A stretch of DNA of 44,161 bases from Chloroflexota bacterium (GCA_027624135.1 JAQBXL010000010.1:1-44161), one strand, 5' to 3'. Counted from the first letter of the stretch, positions 29,240 through 38,648 are shown. The notes: generated from the letters alone by a model not told the origin. Made by a program: numbers and translations.

Positions 29240-30771
29240 TACTTGTTGATCACCCCGTTAAGCACATCCACCATGGGGTTCAATCCAGACTCGAAAACGT
29301 CGGTCAACAAAGCGGGCCAGACACCAACGCCGATGATGGTCACAATCATCAAGGCCAGCGGCGCCGCCTCCACCAGCGAGGCGTCGGTCAGATGGGCGAA
29401 CCGCTCACGCTGAGGTCCGAAGAAGGTCCGCTCTATCATCCAGAGGATGTATCCGGCCGCCAGCACGATCCCCGATACCGCCAAGATCGTAGGCCAGTCG
29501 TAGGCGGTGTAAGCGCCCATGAACACCAATAGCTCGGACACAAAACCGCTGAGTCCCGGCAGCCCTAAAGACGCCAGTCCGGCGATGAGCATGGCCACGG
29601 CCACCACCGGCATCCGTCCAGCCAGTCCGCCCAGATCGGGGATGTAGCGGGTGTGAGTCTTCTCGTAGACCAATCCCACCGCCAAGAACAGCAGACCGGT
29701 CACGGTTCCGTGGGTGAATAGCTGCATCGCCGCGCCATTCAGTCCGGTAACGGTCAACGTGCCTTGGGAGATGCCCACCGAGCCGATGCCCACCAACACC
29801 AATCCCATATGACTGACGCTGGAATAGGCGATGAGCCGTTTCAGGTCAGTCTGGCGCATGGTGACCACGGCTCCGTAGAGCACGCTCACAACCCCCAAAA
29901 CGACCAACACCCAGGCGAACCGGTCGGTCTGCGAAGGGAACATGCCGACGTTGATGCGGAGCAGCCCGTACCCACCCATCTTGAGCAGCACGCCAGCCAA
30001 CATCACACTGGCTGCGGTGGGCGCATCGGTGTGGGCGTCAGGCAGCCAGGTATGCAAAGGCCAGGTTGGCAGTTTGATGGCGAATCCGGCGAAGAAGAGC
30101 CAGAACAACCCGGACAAGGGTATCAACAGCCCCGCTGAGGTCAACATGGTCGCCTCGGTGGAAAGCTCCACCATGTTGAAGGTTCCAACCCCCTCGGTCA
30201 GGAACACCGCGACGATGCCGACCAACATCAATGCGCTGCCAAAGATTGTGAAGATCAGGAATTTCATGGCCGAGTATTCTTTGCGGCCGCTACCCCACAC
30301 CGAGATGAGCATGAACATTGGAACCAGCTCCAACTCCCAGAACAGGAAGAAGAGCAGCAGGTCCATGGAGGTGAATACTCCCATCACTGCCGTCTGAAGC
30401 ACCAGCAACCAAACGAAGTATTCTTTGACCCGCAGATTGATGTGCCACGACGCCAACACCGCGCACATGCCTAACAATCCGGTCAACGCTACCAATGGAG
30501 CGCTGAGTCCGTCCACCGTCAATAGGAAGTTGGCATTCAGCCCAACATCGGGGATCCAGGTCATTTGATCAACAAACTGGAACCGGTCGGCGCCCTCGCT
30601 CCGGTCGAACAAACCGAATACCACAAGGGACAAGACCATGTCGGCCAGGGCGATCAGAACGGCGAACGTCCGCACGTTGCGGTCGCCTTTGACGAACAGC
30701 AGCAAGAACAGCGCTCCCGCCGCAGGCAGAAACACCGTCGCCGTCAATAATCCATTGAACTCTTCTACCAT
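29239..30771 (-). CDS. nuoM: NADH-quinone oxidoreductase subunit M
   Basis: FWELELVPMFMLI, KLPTWPLHTWLPDAHTDAPTAASVMLAGVLLKMGGYG. Confidence 0.95.
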   Translation of the reverse strand: MVEEFNGLLTATVFLPAAGALFLLLFVKGDRNVRTFAVLIALADMVLSLVVFGLFDRSEGADRFQFVDQMTWIPDVGLNANFLLTVDGLSAPLVALTGLLGMCAVLASWHINLRVKEYFVWLLVLQTAVMGVFTSMDLLLFFLFWELELVPMFMLISVWGSGRKEYSAMKFLIFTIFGSALMLVGIVAVFLTEGVGTFNMVELSTEATMLTSAGLLIPLSGLFWLFFAGFAIKLPTWPLHTWLPDAHTDAPTAASVMLAGVLLKMGGYGLLRINVGMFPSQTDRFAWVLVVLGVVSVLYGAVVTMRQTDLKRLIAYSSVSHMGLVLVGIGSVGISQGTLTVTGLNGAAMQLFTHGTVTGLLFLAVGLVYEKTHTRYIPDLGGLAGRMPVVAVAMLIAGLASLGLPGLSGFVSELLVFMGAYTAYDWPTILAVSGIVLAAGYILWMIERTFFGPQRERFAHLTDASLVEAAPLALMIVTIIGVGVWPALLTDVFESGLNPMVDVLNGVINK

Positions 30772-30799
30772 CTGAACCTTAGGCTGATCCTTAAGCTGG

Positions 30800-32833
30800 T
30801 CATTGAGCCAACAACAGCGCCAGAATAATCGCCAGGATGCCGAATGCTATCCCGGTGGCATAGGCCTGCACCTGGCCGGTCTGAAACTTTCCGATGGCCG
30901 AGCCGATGTTCCGGAAGAACCATCCGATCAGGTCCACGATGCCGTCGACCAGGTTCCGGTCGATCCAATCCAACGTGCCTGCAATGACTTTGAAGAACCC
31001 CTTCCGAACTATCACATCTTCGTACAGCGTGTCCACGTAATATTTCTGTGCTAACAGGGTATGTAAAGGACCCGCATGCTCGAGAGGGTCAGCCCCCTTG
31101 CCCTTGCGGCGCAGGTAAATCACCAAGGCCAGCAAAACCCCGGCAAGGGCCGCTCCGGTGGACACAAGGGCCATCCACCAACTGAATTCCAAGGCCTCGC
31201 CATGGCCCTCCAAACCTAACGCCGCGCCAAGACCGTCGGCCAAGAACCCGGTTATCCAGTGTTTGGGGATGCCCATGTCCCACTGGGGATTGGCCAGGTA
31301 ACCCAACGCCACCGCTGCGATTCCCAGAACAACCATGGGCAGAACCATGACCAAGGGGGATTCATGCAGATGCACGCCGCCGTGGTCTGCAGCTCCGGCG
31401 GGAACTGTCTGGGCCTTCTCCATCAGTTCCGTCTCGACTCCGCCCCTGAATTCCCCGTGGAATGTCAGGATAATCATCCTGATGGTGTAAAAAGCAGTCA
31501 TGATCACCCCGGCCAGCAACGCAGAGAAGGTTACTCGGTTTACCCAGGTGTCCAATACGCTTGAGCCGTCCCAAGCGCCCAGGAGGATCTCATCCTTGCT
31601 CCAGAATCCGGCGAGGGGGATGATGCCAACCAAGCTCAGGCCAGACATCAACACCAGGACATAGGTGACCGGCATTACGCGCCGCAATCCGCCCATGTAG
31701 CGCATGTCGAAGGTTCCCGTCGCATGGTTGACGCTGCCGGCTCCCAAGAAGAGCAAGGCCTTGAATGCTGCGTGGGTCACCAGGTGGAAGATCGCTGGGG
31801 CGTAAAGTCCCAGCCCCAGGGCGGCCATCATGTAACCCAGTTGGCTAATGGTCGAGTAGGCCATAACGCGCTTGATGTCGTTCATAACCAGACCCATGGT
31901 GGCAGCGAAGACAGCAGTGAAGGCGCCGACCAGGGCCACGACCATCATGGCGTCGGCGGAGTGCTCGAACACGGGGAAGAACCGGGCGACCAGAAATACG
32001 CCGGCTGCGACCATGGTTGCCGCGTGGATCAGGGCGCTGACCGGTGTCGGGCCTTCCATGGCGTCGGGGAGCCAGGCGTGCAGGGGGAATTGGCCCGACT
32101 TGCCCGCCGCCCCGGCGAAGATTCCCAGGGCTAGCCACGTGAGGGCAGTTCCTCCCAAGACTGCGCCCAGGGCTGCTTCCGGTTGGGCCGCTTGCCAGAT
32201 ATCCGGGATGTGGAAGGCGTTCAGCCCGGCGGCCGCGAATTCGTCGGCCTTGGCGAACAGATACAAGATGGCGATCAGGAATCCAACGTCACCGATGCGG
32301 GTGATGATGAAAGCCTTCTTGGCCGCCGCTGCTGCCGCAGGACGTTCGTGCCAGAACCCGATGAGCAGGTATGACGACACCCCCACCAACTCCCAGAACA
32401 CATACAGTTGGATGATGTTCGACGCCAACACCAGTCCCAGCATGGCGGCCGTGAACAGGGACATATAGGAGTAATAACGGCAGAAGCTCTTGTCTCCCTC
32501 CATATACCCAAGGGAGTAGCTCTGCACCAGGAGACTGACCCCAGTGACCACGACCAGCATGATTGCGGTTAACGGGTCGATCAGAAGCCCCATTTCGATG
32601 GTCGCTCCACCCACTTCAAGCCATTCAATAGGCTCGAAGTTAAGGTCGTGGTGCACGATGACCGATCGAAGGGTCCAGATGGAAAAGGCGAACGCCGTCC
32701 CAAGTGCGCCAATGGTGACGATCCCGCTGACCAGGGAATAGCGGTTAAAGAATGGCCGCACCACCAATGCGCTGAATGCAAAGGAACCTAGCGGCAACAG
32801 GAATATGGCCCAGATGAGAGCTTCGGTGATCAT
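30800..32833 (-). CDS. nuoL: NADH-quinone oxidoreductase subunit L
   Basis: FWELVGVSSYLLIGFWHERPAAAAAAKKAF, GKSGQFPLHAWLPDAMEGPTPVSALIHAATMVAAGVFL. Confidence 0.96.
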   Translation of the reverse strand: MITEALIWAIFLLPLGSFAFSALVVRPFFNRYSLVSGIVTIGALGTAFAFSIWTLRSVIVHHDLNFEPIEWLEVGGATIEMGLLIDPLTAIMLVVVTGVSLLVQSYSLGYMEGDKSFCRYYSYMSLFTAAMLGLVLASNIIQLYVFWELVGVSSYLLIGFWHERPAAAAAAKKAFIITRIGDVGFLIAILYLFAKADEFAAAGLNAFHIPDIWQAAQPEAALGAVLGGTALTWLALGIFAGAAGKSGQFPLHAWLPDAMEGPTPVSALIHAATMVAAGVFLVARFFPVFEHSADAMMVVALVGAFTAVFAATMGLVMNDIKRVMAYSTISQLGYMMAALGLGLYAPAIFHLVTHAAFKALLFLGAGSVNHATGTFDMRYMGGLRRVMPVTYVLVLMSGLSLVGIIPLAGFWSKDEILLGAWDGSSVLDTWVNRVTFSALLAGVIMTAFYTIRMIILTFHGEFRGGVETELMEKAQTVPAGAADHGGVHLHESPLVMVLPMVVLGIAAVALGYLANPQWDMGIPKHWITGFLADGLGAALGLEGHGEALEFSWWMALVSTGAALAGVLLALVIYLRRKGKGADPLEHAGPLHTLLAQKYYVDTLYEDVIVRKGFFKVIAGTLDWIDRNLVDGIVDLIGWFFRNIGSAIGKFQTGQVQAYATGIAFGILAIILALLLAQ

Positions 32834-32834
32834 C

Positions 32835-32872
32835 TATAGCTTCCGAAGAATCTCTTCGGCGACGTGTTCTCT
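32835..32872 (-). pseudogene. Remnant of a duplicated DUF2007 gene 3' end (REHVAEEILRKL*)
   Basis: 36/38 nt identical to 32904-32941; its stop TAG abuts the nuoL ATG. Confidence 0.8.
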
Positions 32873-32902
32873 AATTATGATGACGGGTCTCTCGCGAAAC
32901 AC

Positions 32903-33097
32903 TTATAGCTTCCTCAGAATCTCTTCGGCGACGTGTTCTCTTCCTTGGGGCACGTATATCTTGAACGGGACCTTCTCGGCCCAGTCCAAGATGTCGCCCT
33001 CCGGCAGGATCCGGGTCGGCAAGCCCTCACCTTCGAGGACTTCTTTCCACATCTCCGCCATCATCAGATTGGGCGCCTGTTTGAATTCAACCCACAT
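32903..33097 (-). CDS. DUF2007-like putative signal-transducing small protein
   Basis: 64 aa: NLMMAEMWKEVLEGEGLPTRILPEG.DWAEKVPFKIYVPQGREHVAEEILRKL; lies inside the nuo operon. Confidence 0.7.
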   Translation of the reverse strand: MWVEFKQAPNLMMAEMWKEVLEGEGLPTRILPEGDILDWAEKVPFKIYVPQGREHVAEEILRKL

Positions 33098-33118
33098 GTA
33101 TATAAATTCTCTAAGAGG

Positions 33119-33448
33119 TCAGTGCCGCAATTGGGTGGCTTCGGTCAGGTCCACCGATTCGTTGGTCCGGTACATGGCGAACACGATGCCCAATCCGAGG
33201 GCAATCTCGGCGGCGGCCACCGTGACTATGAACACTGCGAAGACCTGACCAGTCAGCACAGAGCTTATGTCGTCTTGGAGTGCTGCGGGGGCCAGGTATT
33301 TGGCCATGGCCACCAAGGTCACGTTGACCGCGTTGAACATCAACTCGATGGACATCAACACCACCAGCACGTTGCGGCGGGCCAACGCGCCAAATAGACC
33401 GATACAGAACAGGATCGCGGCGACTATGAGAAAGGCTTCAAAGGACAT
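33119..33448 (-). CDS. nuoK: NADH-quinone oxidoreductase subunit K
   Basis: GLFGALARRNVLVVLMSIELMFNAVNVTLV, FVIVTVAAAEIALGL. Confidence 0.95.
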   Translation of the reverse strand: MSFEAFLIVAAILFCIGLFGALARRNVLVVLMSIELMFNAVNVTLVAMAKYLAPAALQDDISSVLTGQVFAVFIVTVAAAEIALGLGIVFAMYRTNESVDLTEATQLRH

Positions 33449-33454
33449 CGCCGG

Positions 33455-34051
33455 TTAGCCTCTCCCCGTTCCCGGATCTGGCCGAACCAGTGCCAATGCG
33501 CCGATCAAGGCCGCCAGCAGCAACACCGATACCACCTCAAACGGCAGCACGTAGTCGCCGATCAACAGGTCAGCCAGACCGGAACCCTGCACCTCGGCTT
33601 GGTCATCCGGGCTGGTGACGCCCGAGTCGGTCAGAACATCGCCGGAAAGTGTGGTCACAGAACTGGTCTGCACCAGCTCCGCCCGCTCTTGTTGCTCGCT
33701 GGGCAGGAAGTCCCACTTTGTGTCCACGGCCACTGTGACCAAGACTGCCAGTAAGAGCGACGCAAAAACCGCCGCCGGAATCTGCAGCCGGTTGGGCAGA
33801 TTGCCGTGTTGCACGTCCCGGGTCAACATCACGGCGAAGATTATCAAGATGGCGATGGCCCCAACGTAGATCAATACCTGGACCACCGCCAAGAACTCGG
33901 CGCTGAGCAGCACGAAGAACCCGGCTACCGCCATGAAGACGACGATCAATAATAGGGCGGCTCGGAACAGGTCTTTCACCAGCACCACACCAAGCGCGGC
34001 ACAAACGGCCATCACGGACAGTATCCAGAAGACGACATCCTGAACGACCAT
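33455..34051 (-). CDS. nuoJ: NADH-quinone oxidoreductase subunit J
   Basis: LFRAALLLIVVFMAVAGFFVLLSAEFLAVVQVLIYVGAIAILIIFAVML. Confidence 0.94.
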   Translation of the reverse strand: MVVQDVVFWILSVMAVCAALGVVLVKDLFRAALLLIVVFMAVAGFFVLLSAEFLAVVQVLIYVGAIAILIIFAVMLTRDVQHGNLPNRLQIPAAVFASLLLAVLVTVAVDTKWDFLPSEQQERAELVQTSSVTTLSGDVLTDSGVTSPDDQAEVQGSGLADLLIGDYVLPFEVVSVLLLAALIGALALVRPDPGTGRG

Positions 34052-34711
34052 CTACTCGGCTTCCTCAGTCGTCGTGGATGGGGGAGGGGTAGCAACTTCG
34101 CTGTCTTCCACGAATGACGAGTCCACCTGAGGGTCGTCTGACAAAAGGTCTGAAGGCACAGGCCGGGCGATGTTCATTCCGGCCTTCTCCCGTTGGTGCC
34201 ACTGCCAAGATTCCCGGCCTACTTCCTGCCAGTGCAGCGGCCGCCCGCCCCTGGGGTCATAGCCGGAGTCCTCAAGCTGGGGCCGGAAGAAGGTACTGGG
34301 GTGCTTATCGGCCTGGCGCAGGTGATCGATGTCGATGACCATCTTCTTCCTTGAATATTGCCCCTGCTCGAACCCGCTGCCCATGAACAGGGCGTCATAC
34401 GGGCAGGCTTCGACACACAGGCCGCAGAACATGCACCGATTTATCGAGATGTCGAAGAGCTCCAGCTTGTACTTGTCACCTTGGGCCGGAGCAGTCTCGC
34501 TGGGTTTGGTCACAATCTTGATGATCCCCAGCGGACAGTACTTGGCGCAGGAGGCGCAGCCGGTGCAACGCTCTTCGTACCAAACGAACTCTTCGCCCCG
34601 GAACCGGGGATGTTGCTTGACCCGTTCTTCCGGATACTGAACGGTGAACGGTTTCTTGGTCATGTTCTTCAACGTGACCAGAAGACCCTTGGCCATTGCG
34701 ATTCCGTACAT
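34052..34711 (-). CDS. nuoI: NADH-quinone oxidoreductase subunit I
   Basis: Two ferredoxin motifs: CTGCASCAKYCPLGI and CMFCGLCVEACPYDAL. Confidence 0.95.
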   Translation of the reverse strand: MYGIAMAKGLLVTLKNMTKKPFTVQYPEERVKQHPRFRGEEFVWYEERCTGCASCAKYCPLGIIKIVTKPSETAPAQGDKYKLELFDISINRCMFCGLCVEACPYDALFMGSGFEQGQYSRKKMVIDIDHLRQADKHPSTFFRPQLEDSGYDPRGGRPLHWQEVGRESWQWHQREKAGMNIARPVPSDLLSDDPQVDSSFVEDSEVATPPPSTTTEEAE

Positions 34712-34776
34712 GCTAACTCACCTCGACAGAACAGCGAGTAGAGGCGTAATTGGATGCGTCAGGTGTTATTGGCATG

Positions 34777-35988
34777 CTAACTCACCTCTATGGAAGAAAG
34801 GGTAACTCCGGTAATTGGCCTCGCCGGGCGGACCTTCTCCTTGATCAACGTGCCGAAGATCAGCAGACTGCCGAAAGCGACCCCGAAGTTGATCCCCGCC
34901 ATGATCCACAGGTCGGTTGTATCCAACGTCCCGGCGCCATCGCGCAGAAAGTAGACTTCCAGCGCCGTGGCAAATAGATTGATGATGCTAATCGGCAGCA
35001 GGAATTTCCAGGCGAAGGCCAGCAATTGATCGATGCGCAGCCGGGGGAATGTGGCCCGGACCCAACTGAAGACGAAGGCAAGGACGCCGATCTTCATCAG
35101 GAACCAGACCCAGCCCAGATAGCTTGATAGGGGGCCGGACCAGCCGCTGAGGAACAGCGTGACCATCACCGCAGAAGAAGTCAGGACCGCACCGAATTCG
35201 GCCGCCTGGATCAGGGCGAATTTCACCCCGCTGTACTCGATGTGATAACCCGCGATGATCTCAGATTCGGCCTCGGCCAGGTCAAAGGGAGTGCGGTTCA
35301 GCTCCGCCGACGTTCCGACAAAGAAGACGAAGAAGGCCAGGGGCTGCACCAACAGGAATGGAATCGTCTGGGCCGAAACCACGTCGGCCATGGACATGGA
35401 CCCAGCCACCAGCACTACACCCAGCAGGGACATGACCACCGGGACTTCGTAGCTGATCAGGATGGCCACACCGCGAGAGGCTCCGAACATGGCATACCGG
35501 TTGTTCGAGGCCCAACCCGCCATGAAGATGGCGACGCTTGTTATCGACGTCACGGCCAGGACGTACAGGACGCCAACATTCAGGTTGGCCAGGGCGGTGT
35601 CTTTGGCGAAGGGCACCACGGCCATCATGAGCACGACCGGGGCGAGCATGGCGACCGGAACGATCATGAAGACGATTCGGTCGGCCCCTGCCGGGGTCAG
35701 GTCTTCTTTGAAGATCAGCTTTACAACATCGGCCATCGGCTGAAGCATACCGAACGGTCCCCAGCGGTTGGGGCCGATCCGGTTATGGAACCGACCGATA
35801 AGCCTCCGCTCAACCCAAGAGAAGAGGCCCGCTCCCATGAGCACGCCATTCACCAGCAGCATCATGATGACACCGCCGGCCACTATATAAGACAGCCAGC
35901 AAGGCAGTAAGTGACCGACAAAGTCGTAAATCACCCGGAACAAGAGGGTATCGTGCAGGATATTATCTGGGCCTAGGACACAGCTCAT
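34777..35988 (-). CDS. nuoH: NADH-quinone oxidoreductase subunit H
   Basis: ERRLIGRFHNRIGPNRWGPFGMLQPMADVVKLIFKED, ELNRTPFDLAEAESEIIAGYHIEYSG. Confidence 0.96.
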   Translation of the reverse strand: MSCVLGPDNILHDTLLFRVIYDFVGHLLPCWLSYIVAGGVIMMLLVNGVLMGAGLFSWVERRLIGRFHNRIGPNRWGPFGMLQPMADVVKLIFKEDLTPAGADRIVFMIVPVAMLAPVVLMMAVVPFAKDTALANLNVGVLYVLAVTSITSVAIFMAGWASNNRYAMFGASRGVAILISYEVPVVMSLLGVVLVAGSMSMADVVSAQTIPFLLVQPLAFFVFFVGTSAELNRTPFDLAEAESEIIAGYHIEYSGVKFALIQAAEFGAVLTSSAVMVTLFLSGWSGPLSSYLGWVWFLMKIGVLAFVFSWVRATFPRLRIDQLLAFAWKFLLPISIINLFATALEVYFLRDGAGTLDTTDLWIMAGINFGVAFGSLLIFGTLIKEKVRPARPITGVTLSSIEVS

Positions 35989-37097
35989 CGGTCCACTTCA
36001 CCCAGGTTGATATCCAAACTGCCCAGGGTCACGATCATGTCGGCCAGTTTCCATCCGACCAGGAGATGCTCGGTGACGGTCAAGTTCATCAGCGAAGGTG
36101 AACGTATCTTCATCCGGTAGGGGCTGATGCCGCCGTCCGACACCAGATAGAAACCCAACTCACCCTTGGAAGCCTCCACCCGCCCATAGGCCTCCGCGCC
36201 AGCCGGTGGCCTCAGGACCAACGGCACATCCGCCCGAGTCGGTCCCGGCTCGATCTGCTCGATGCACTGCTTCACGATGCGAATGCTCTGGTGTATCTCC
36301 TGGATGCGCACCCAGAACCGGTCGTAGTTATCCCCGCCGGTAGCGATCGGGACGTCAAACTCCATCCGGTCGTAGGCGTCGTAGGGGGCCATCTTGCGCC
36401 AGTCCCAGGCCAAACCACTGGCCCGGAGCGACGGCCCACTGACCGAGGCGTTGATGGCCAGATCGAGGGGTAGAAGCGCTACCCCACGGGTGCGGACCAT
36501 GACGATCTCGTTCTCCAATATCAGCTGCTGAATCTCATTGTATTCAGCCTCAAAGTCCTTCAAGAACTGGTCCAGCGCCGGCCAGAAATCGACCGGTGCG
36601 TCGAAGAACACGCCGCCCGGGCGCATATAACTCACGGTGATACGCGCTCCACAGAGCATCTCAAACAGGTCGAGTATCCGCTCCCTGGACCGGAAGGCGT
36701 ACATCAAGGGTGTGCCCAAAGTCCCCAGATCCTGCAGGAAGAAGCCGATGCCCATCAGGTGGCTTGCCACGCGCTGCAATTCGGCGGTCAGCGTTCTCAG
36801 GTATTTGGCCCGCTGGGGCACTTCAACGCCCAAAAGTTCTTCAACTGCCAAACAATAAGCCTGGTTGTTGATCATGGACGAAACGTAATCCAGGCGGTCC
36901 GTCAGGGTCACTATCTGAGTGTAATTACGTTCCTCGGCCAGCTTCTCCGTACCCCGGTGAAGATAGCCGAAGATGGGCTCAACTTCCAGTATCTCCTCGC
37001 CATCAAAGGTAACGCGCAGCCGAAACACCCCGTGGGTACTGGGGTGCTGCGGCCCAATGTTCACCGTCATCGGCTCGGTTCGGATGGTCATGGTCAA
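35985..37097 (-). CDS. nuoD: NADH-quinone oxidoreductase subunit D
   Basis: VNIGPQHPSTHGVFRL, GYLHRGTEKLAEERNYTQIVTLTDRLDYVS, SLDINLGEVDR end. Confidence 0.96.
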   Translation of the reverse strand: MTMTIRTEPMTVNIGPQHPSTHGVFRLRVTFDGEEILEVEPIFGYLHRGTEKLAEERNYTQIVTLTDRLDYVSSMINNQAYCLAVEELLGVEVPQRAKYLRTLTAELQRVASHLMGIGFFLQDLGTLGTPLMYAFRSRERILDLFEMLCGARITVSYMRPGGVFFDAPVDFWPALDQFLKDFEAEYNEIQQLILENEIVMVRTRGVALLPLDLAINASVSGPSLRASGLAWDWRKMAPYDAYDRMEFDVPIATGGDNYDRFWVRIQEIHQSIRIVKQCIEQIEPGPTRADVPLVLRPPAGAEAYGRVEASKGELGFYLVSDGGISPYRMKIRSPSLMNLTVTEHLLVGWKLADMIVTLGSLDINLGEVDR

Positions 37098-37158
37098 GCG
37101 CTCAGCGCTCAGCTATCAGTGGTCAGCTCTAGGAAGGCTGAACGCTGATGGCTGATGG
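37098..37158. repeat. Palindromic intergenic element between nuoC and nuoD
   Basis: Arms rich in TCAGC(G/T)(C/A)TCAG and CTGAACGCTGATGGCTGATGGCT are imperfect reverse complements. Confidence 0.6.
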
Positions 37159-37602
37159 CTACAAGTAATCCTTCCGCAGTGGGTGGCCTTCAAAGCCTTC
37201 CCAGAGCATGATTCTTTTCAAATTGGGGTGACCTTCGAAGCGGATACCCATCAGGTCCCAGATCTCCCGTTCTTGGAAATCGGCCCCGCGCCAGACGTGG
37301 TAGACCGAGGGCAAAGACAGCGCATCCCGGCCGTTCAAGCGGGTTTTTACGATGGCTGTGTGCTGTTTGTTCAGGGAGGTCAGGTGGTAGACGATCTCGA
37401 AGTGGTCGATGTAATCAACCGCCGAAACGGAGTTCAAGAAATTGAAATCAAGTCTTTGATCCGACTTCATGAACCCAGCGACTTCGGCCACTTTGGAGGA
37501 GTTGATCCACAGGGCATCGTCGACCGACCCTTCGACTGAGTCGGATACCCCGGCGCTAACTCGCTCTTCCAATTCACCGCCGCCCAGGCTTCGGACGACC
37601 AT
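37159..37602 (-). CDS. nuoC: NADH-quinone oxidoreductase subunit C
   Basis: YHVWRGADFQEREIWDLMGIRFEGHPNLKRIMLWEGFEGHPLRKDYL. ATG 37602-37600 overlaps the nuoB stop (TGATG); the ORF-track start at 37845 is too long. Confidence 0.94.
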   Translation of the reverse strand: MVVRSLGGGELEERVSAGVSDSVEGSVDDALWINSSKVAEVAGFMKSDQRLDFNFLNSVSAVDYIDHFEIVYHLTSLNKQHTAIVKTRLNGRDALSLPSVYHVWRGADFQEREIWDLMGIRFEGHPNLKRIMLWEGFEGHPLRKDYL

Positions 37603-38255
37603 CAAGAATTCTCTGGTTTTGAGCCGCGGCCAAACATGGACAGGTCGGGGCCGTTGGGCAGGTTGCGATACCTCTTTATCTTCTCGTGCAGCTCCATGAT
37701 CCCGTAGAGCAGGGCATCGGGCCGGGGTGGACAGCCGGGCACATAGACATCCACGGGAATGATGTGATCCACACCGGGCACCACGCTGTAGGAGCCGTAG
37801 TAGGGACCGCCGCTGGTTGCGCAGACCCCCATGGATATCACCCATTTCGGCTCGGCCATCTGGTCGTAGATACGCTTGATCGCCGGGGCCATCTTCCAGG
37901 TCACGGTGCCGGCCACGATCATCAGGTCAGCCTGCCTGGGCGAGGCCCGGAACGCCTCCATTCCGAAGCGGGCGATGTCGAAGCGGCCCATGGCGCTGGC
38001 AATCATCTCGAAGGCACAGCAAGCCAGACCGAAGGTGACTGGCCACAACGCTGATTTGCGGCTCCAGTTGACCAGGGCGTCAACGGACGTAATCATCAGG
38101 TTATTCTTCAGGTCGTCGGGAACCTCGATCATTGGCTCGGCCAACGGTTCGACAGAAGCGTCTTTCAGCTCCTGGACCAGTGAACCCTCATGCCGATCCA
38201 GATCCCAGGTCCGTGAGTGAAGAGGCCCGCCCTCGTGGGAGATATCCAATGACAT
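37602..38255 (-). CDS. nuoB: NADH-quinone oxidoreductase subunit B
   Basis: [65 protein letters not shown]. Confidence 0.96.
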   Translation of the reverse strand: MSLDISHEGGPLHSRTWDLDRHEGSLVQELKDASVEPLAEPMIEVPDDLKNNLMITSVDALVNWSRKSALWPVTFGLACCAFEMIASAMGRFDIARFGMEAFRASPRQADLMIVAGTVTWKMAPAIKRIYDQMAEPKWVISMGVCATSGGPYYGSYSVVPGVDHIIPVDVYVPGCPPRPDALLYGIMELHEKIKRYRNLPNGPDLSMFGRGSKPENS

Positions 38256-38264
38256 CAGCGTTAC

Positions 38265-38648
38265 CTATGCCCAGTCCAGGTCGTTTTTGCGCCAAGCGTA
38301 GGCCAGACCCACCACCAGTATCCCCACGAACACCGCCATCTCAATCAGCGCGAATAATTCCAGTTGCAGGAACTTGGCGGCCCAGGGATAGAGGAACACC
38401 ACCTCGACATCGAAGATCACGAACAAGATGGCGAACATGTAGTAGCGGAAGTTGAATAACTCCCACTTCCCACCGATGGGCTCAACTCCGCATTCGTAGG
38501 TATCGGACTTGACTGCCGTGGGGTTATTAGGGCGAAGGCCGATCCGGCCAGCCGTCCACGACATCATCAACATGCTGATGGGGACGCCGATCGCAATCAC
38601 CATGAAGATGGCGATGAGCCCGTATTGCCTGAAATAGTCGTCTAGCAT
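38265..38648 (-). CDS. nuoA: NADH-quinone oxidoreductase subunit A
   Basis: YECGVEPIGGKWELFNFRYYMFAILFVIFDVEVVFLYPWA. Confidence 0.96.
   Translation of the reverse strand: MLDDYFRQYGLIAIFMVIAIGVPISMLMMSWTAGRIGLRPNNPTAVKSDTYECGVEPIGGKWELFNFRYYMFAILFVIFDVEVVFLYPWAAKFLQLELFALIEMAVFVGILVVGLAYAWRKNDLDWA

Noticed and set aside
35242-35910. 222-aa plus-strand ORF opposite nuoH
   Set aside because: H/D/G-rich antisense translation of a membrane protein gene; typical artefact.
37603-37845. N-terminal extension of the nuoC ORF
   Set aside because: Overlaps nuoB in another frame and lacks NuoC similarity; the ATG at 37602 overlapping the nuoB stop is the sensible start.
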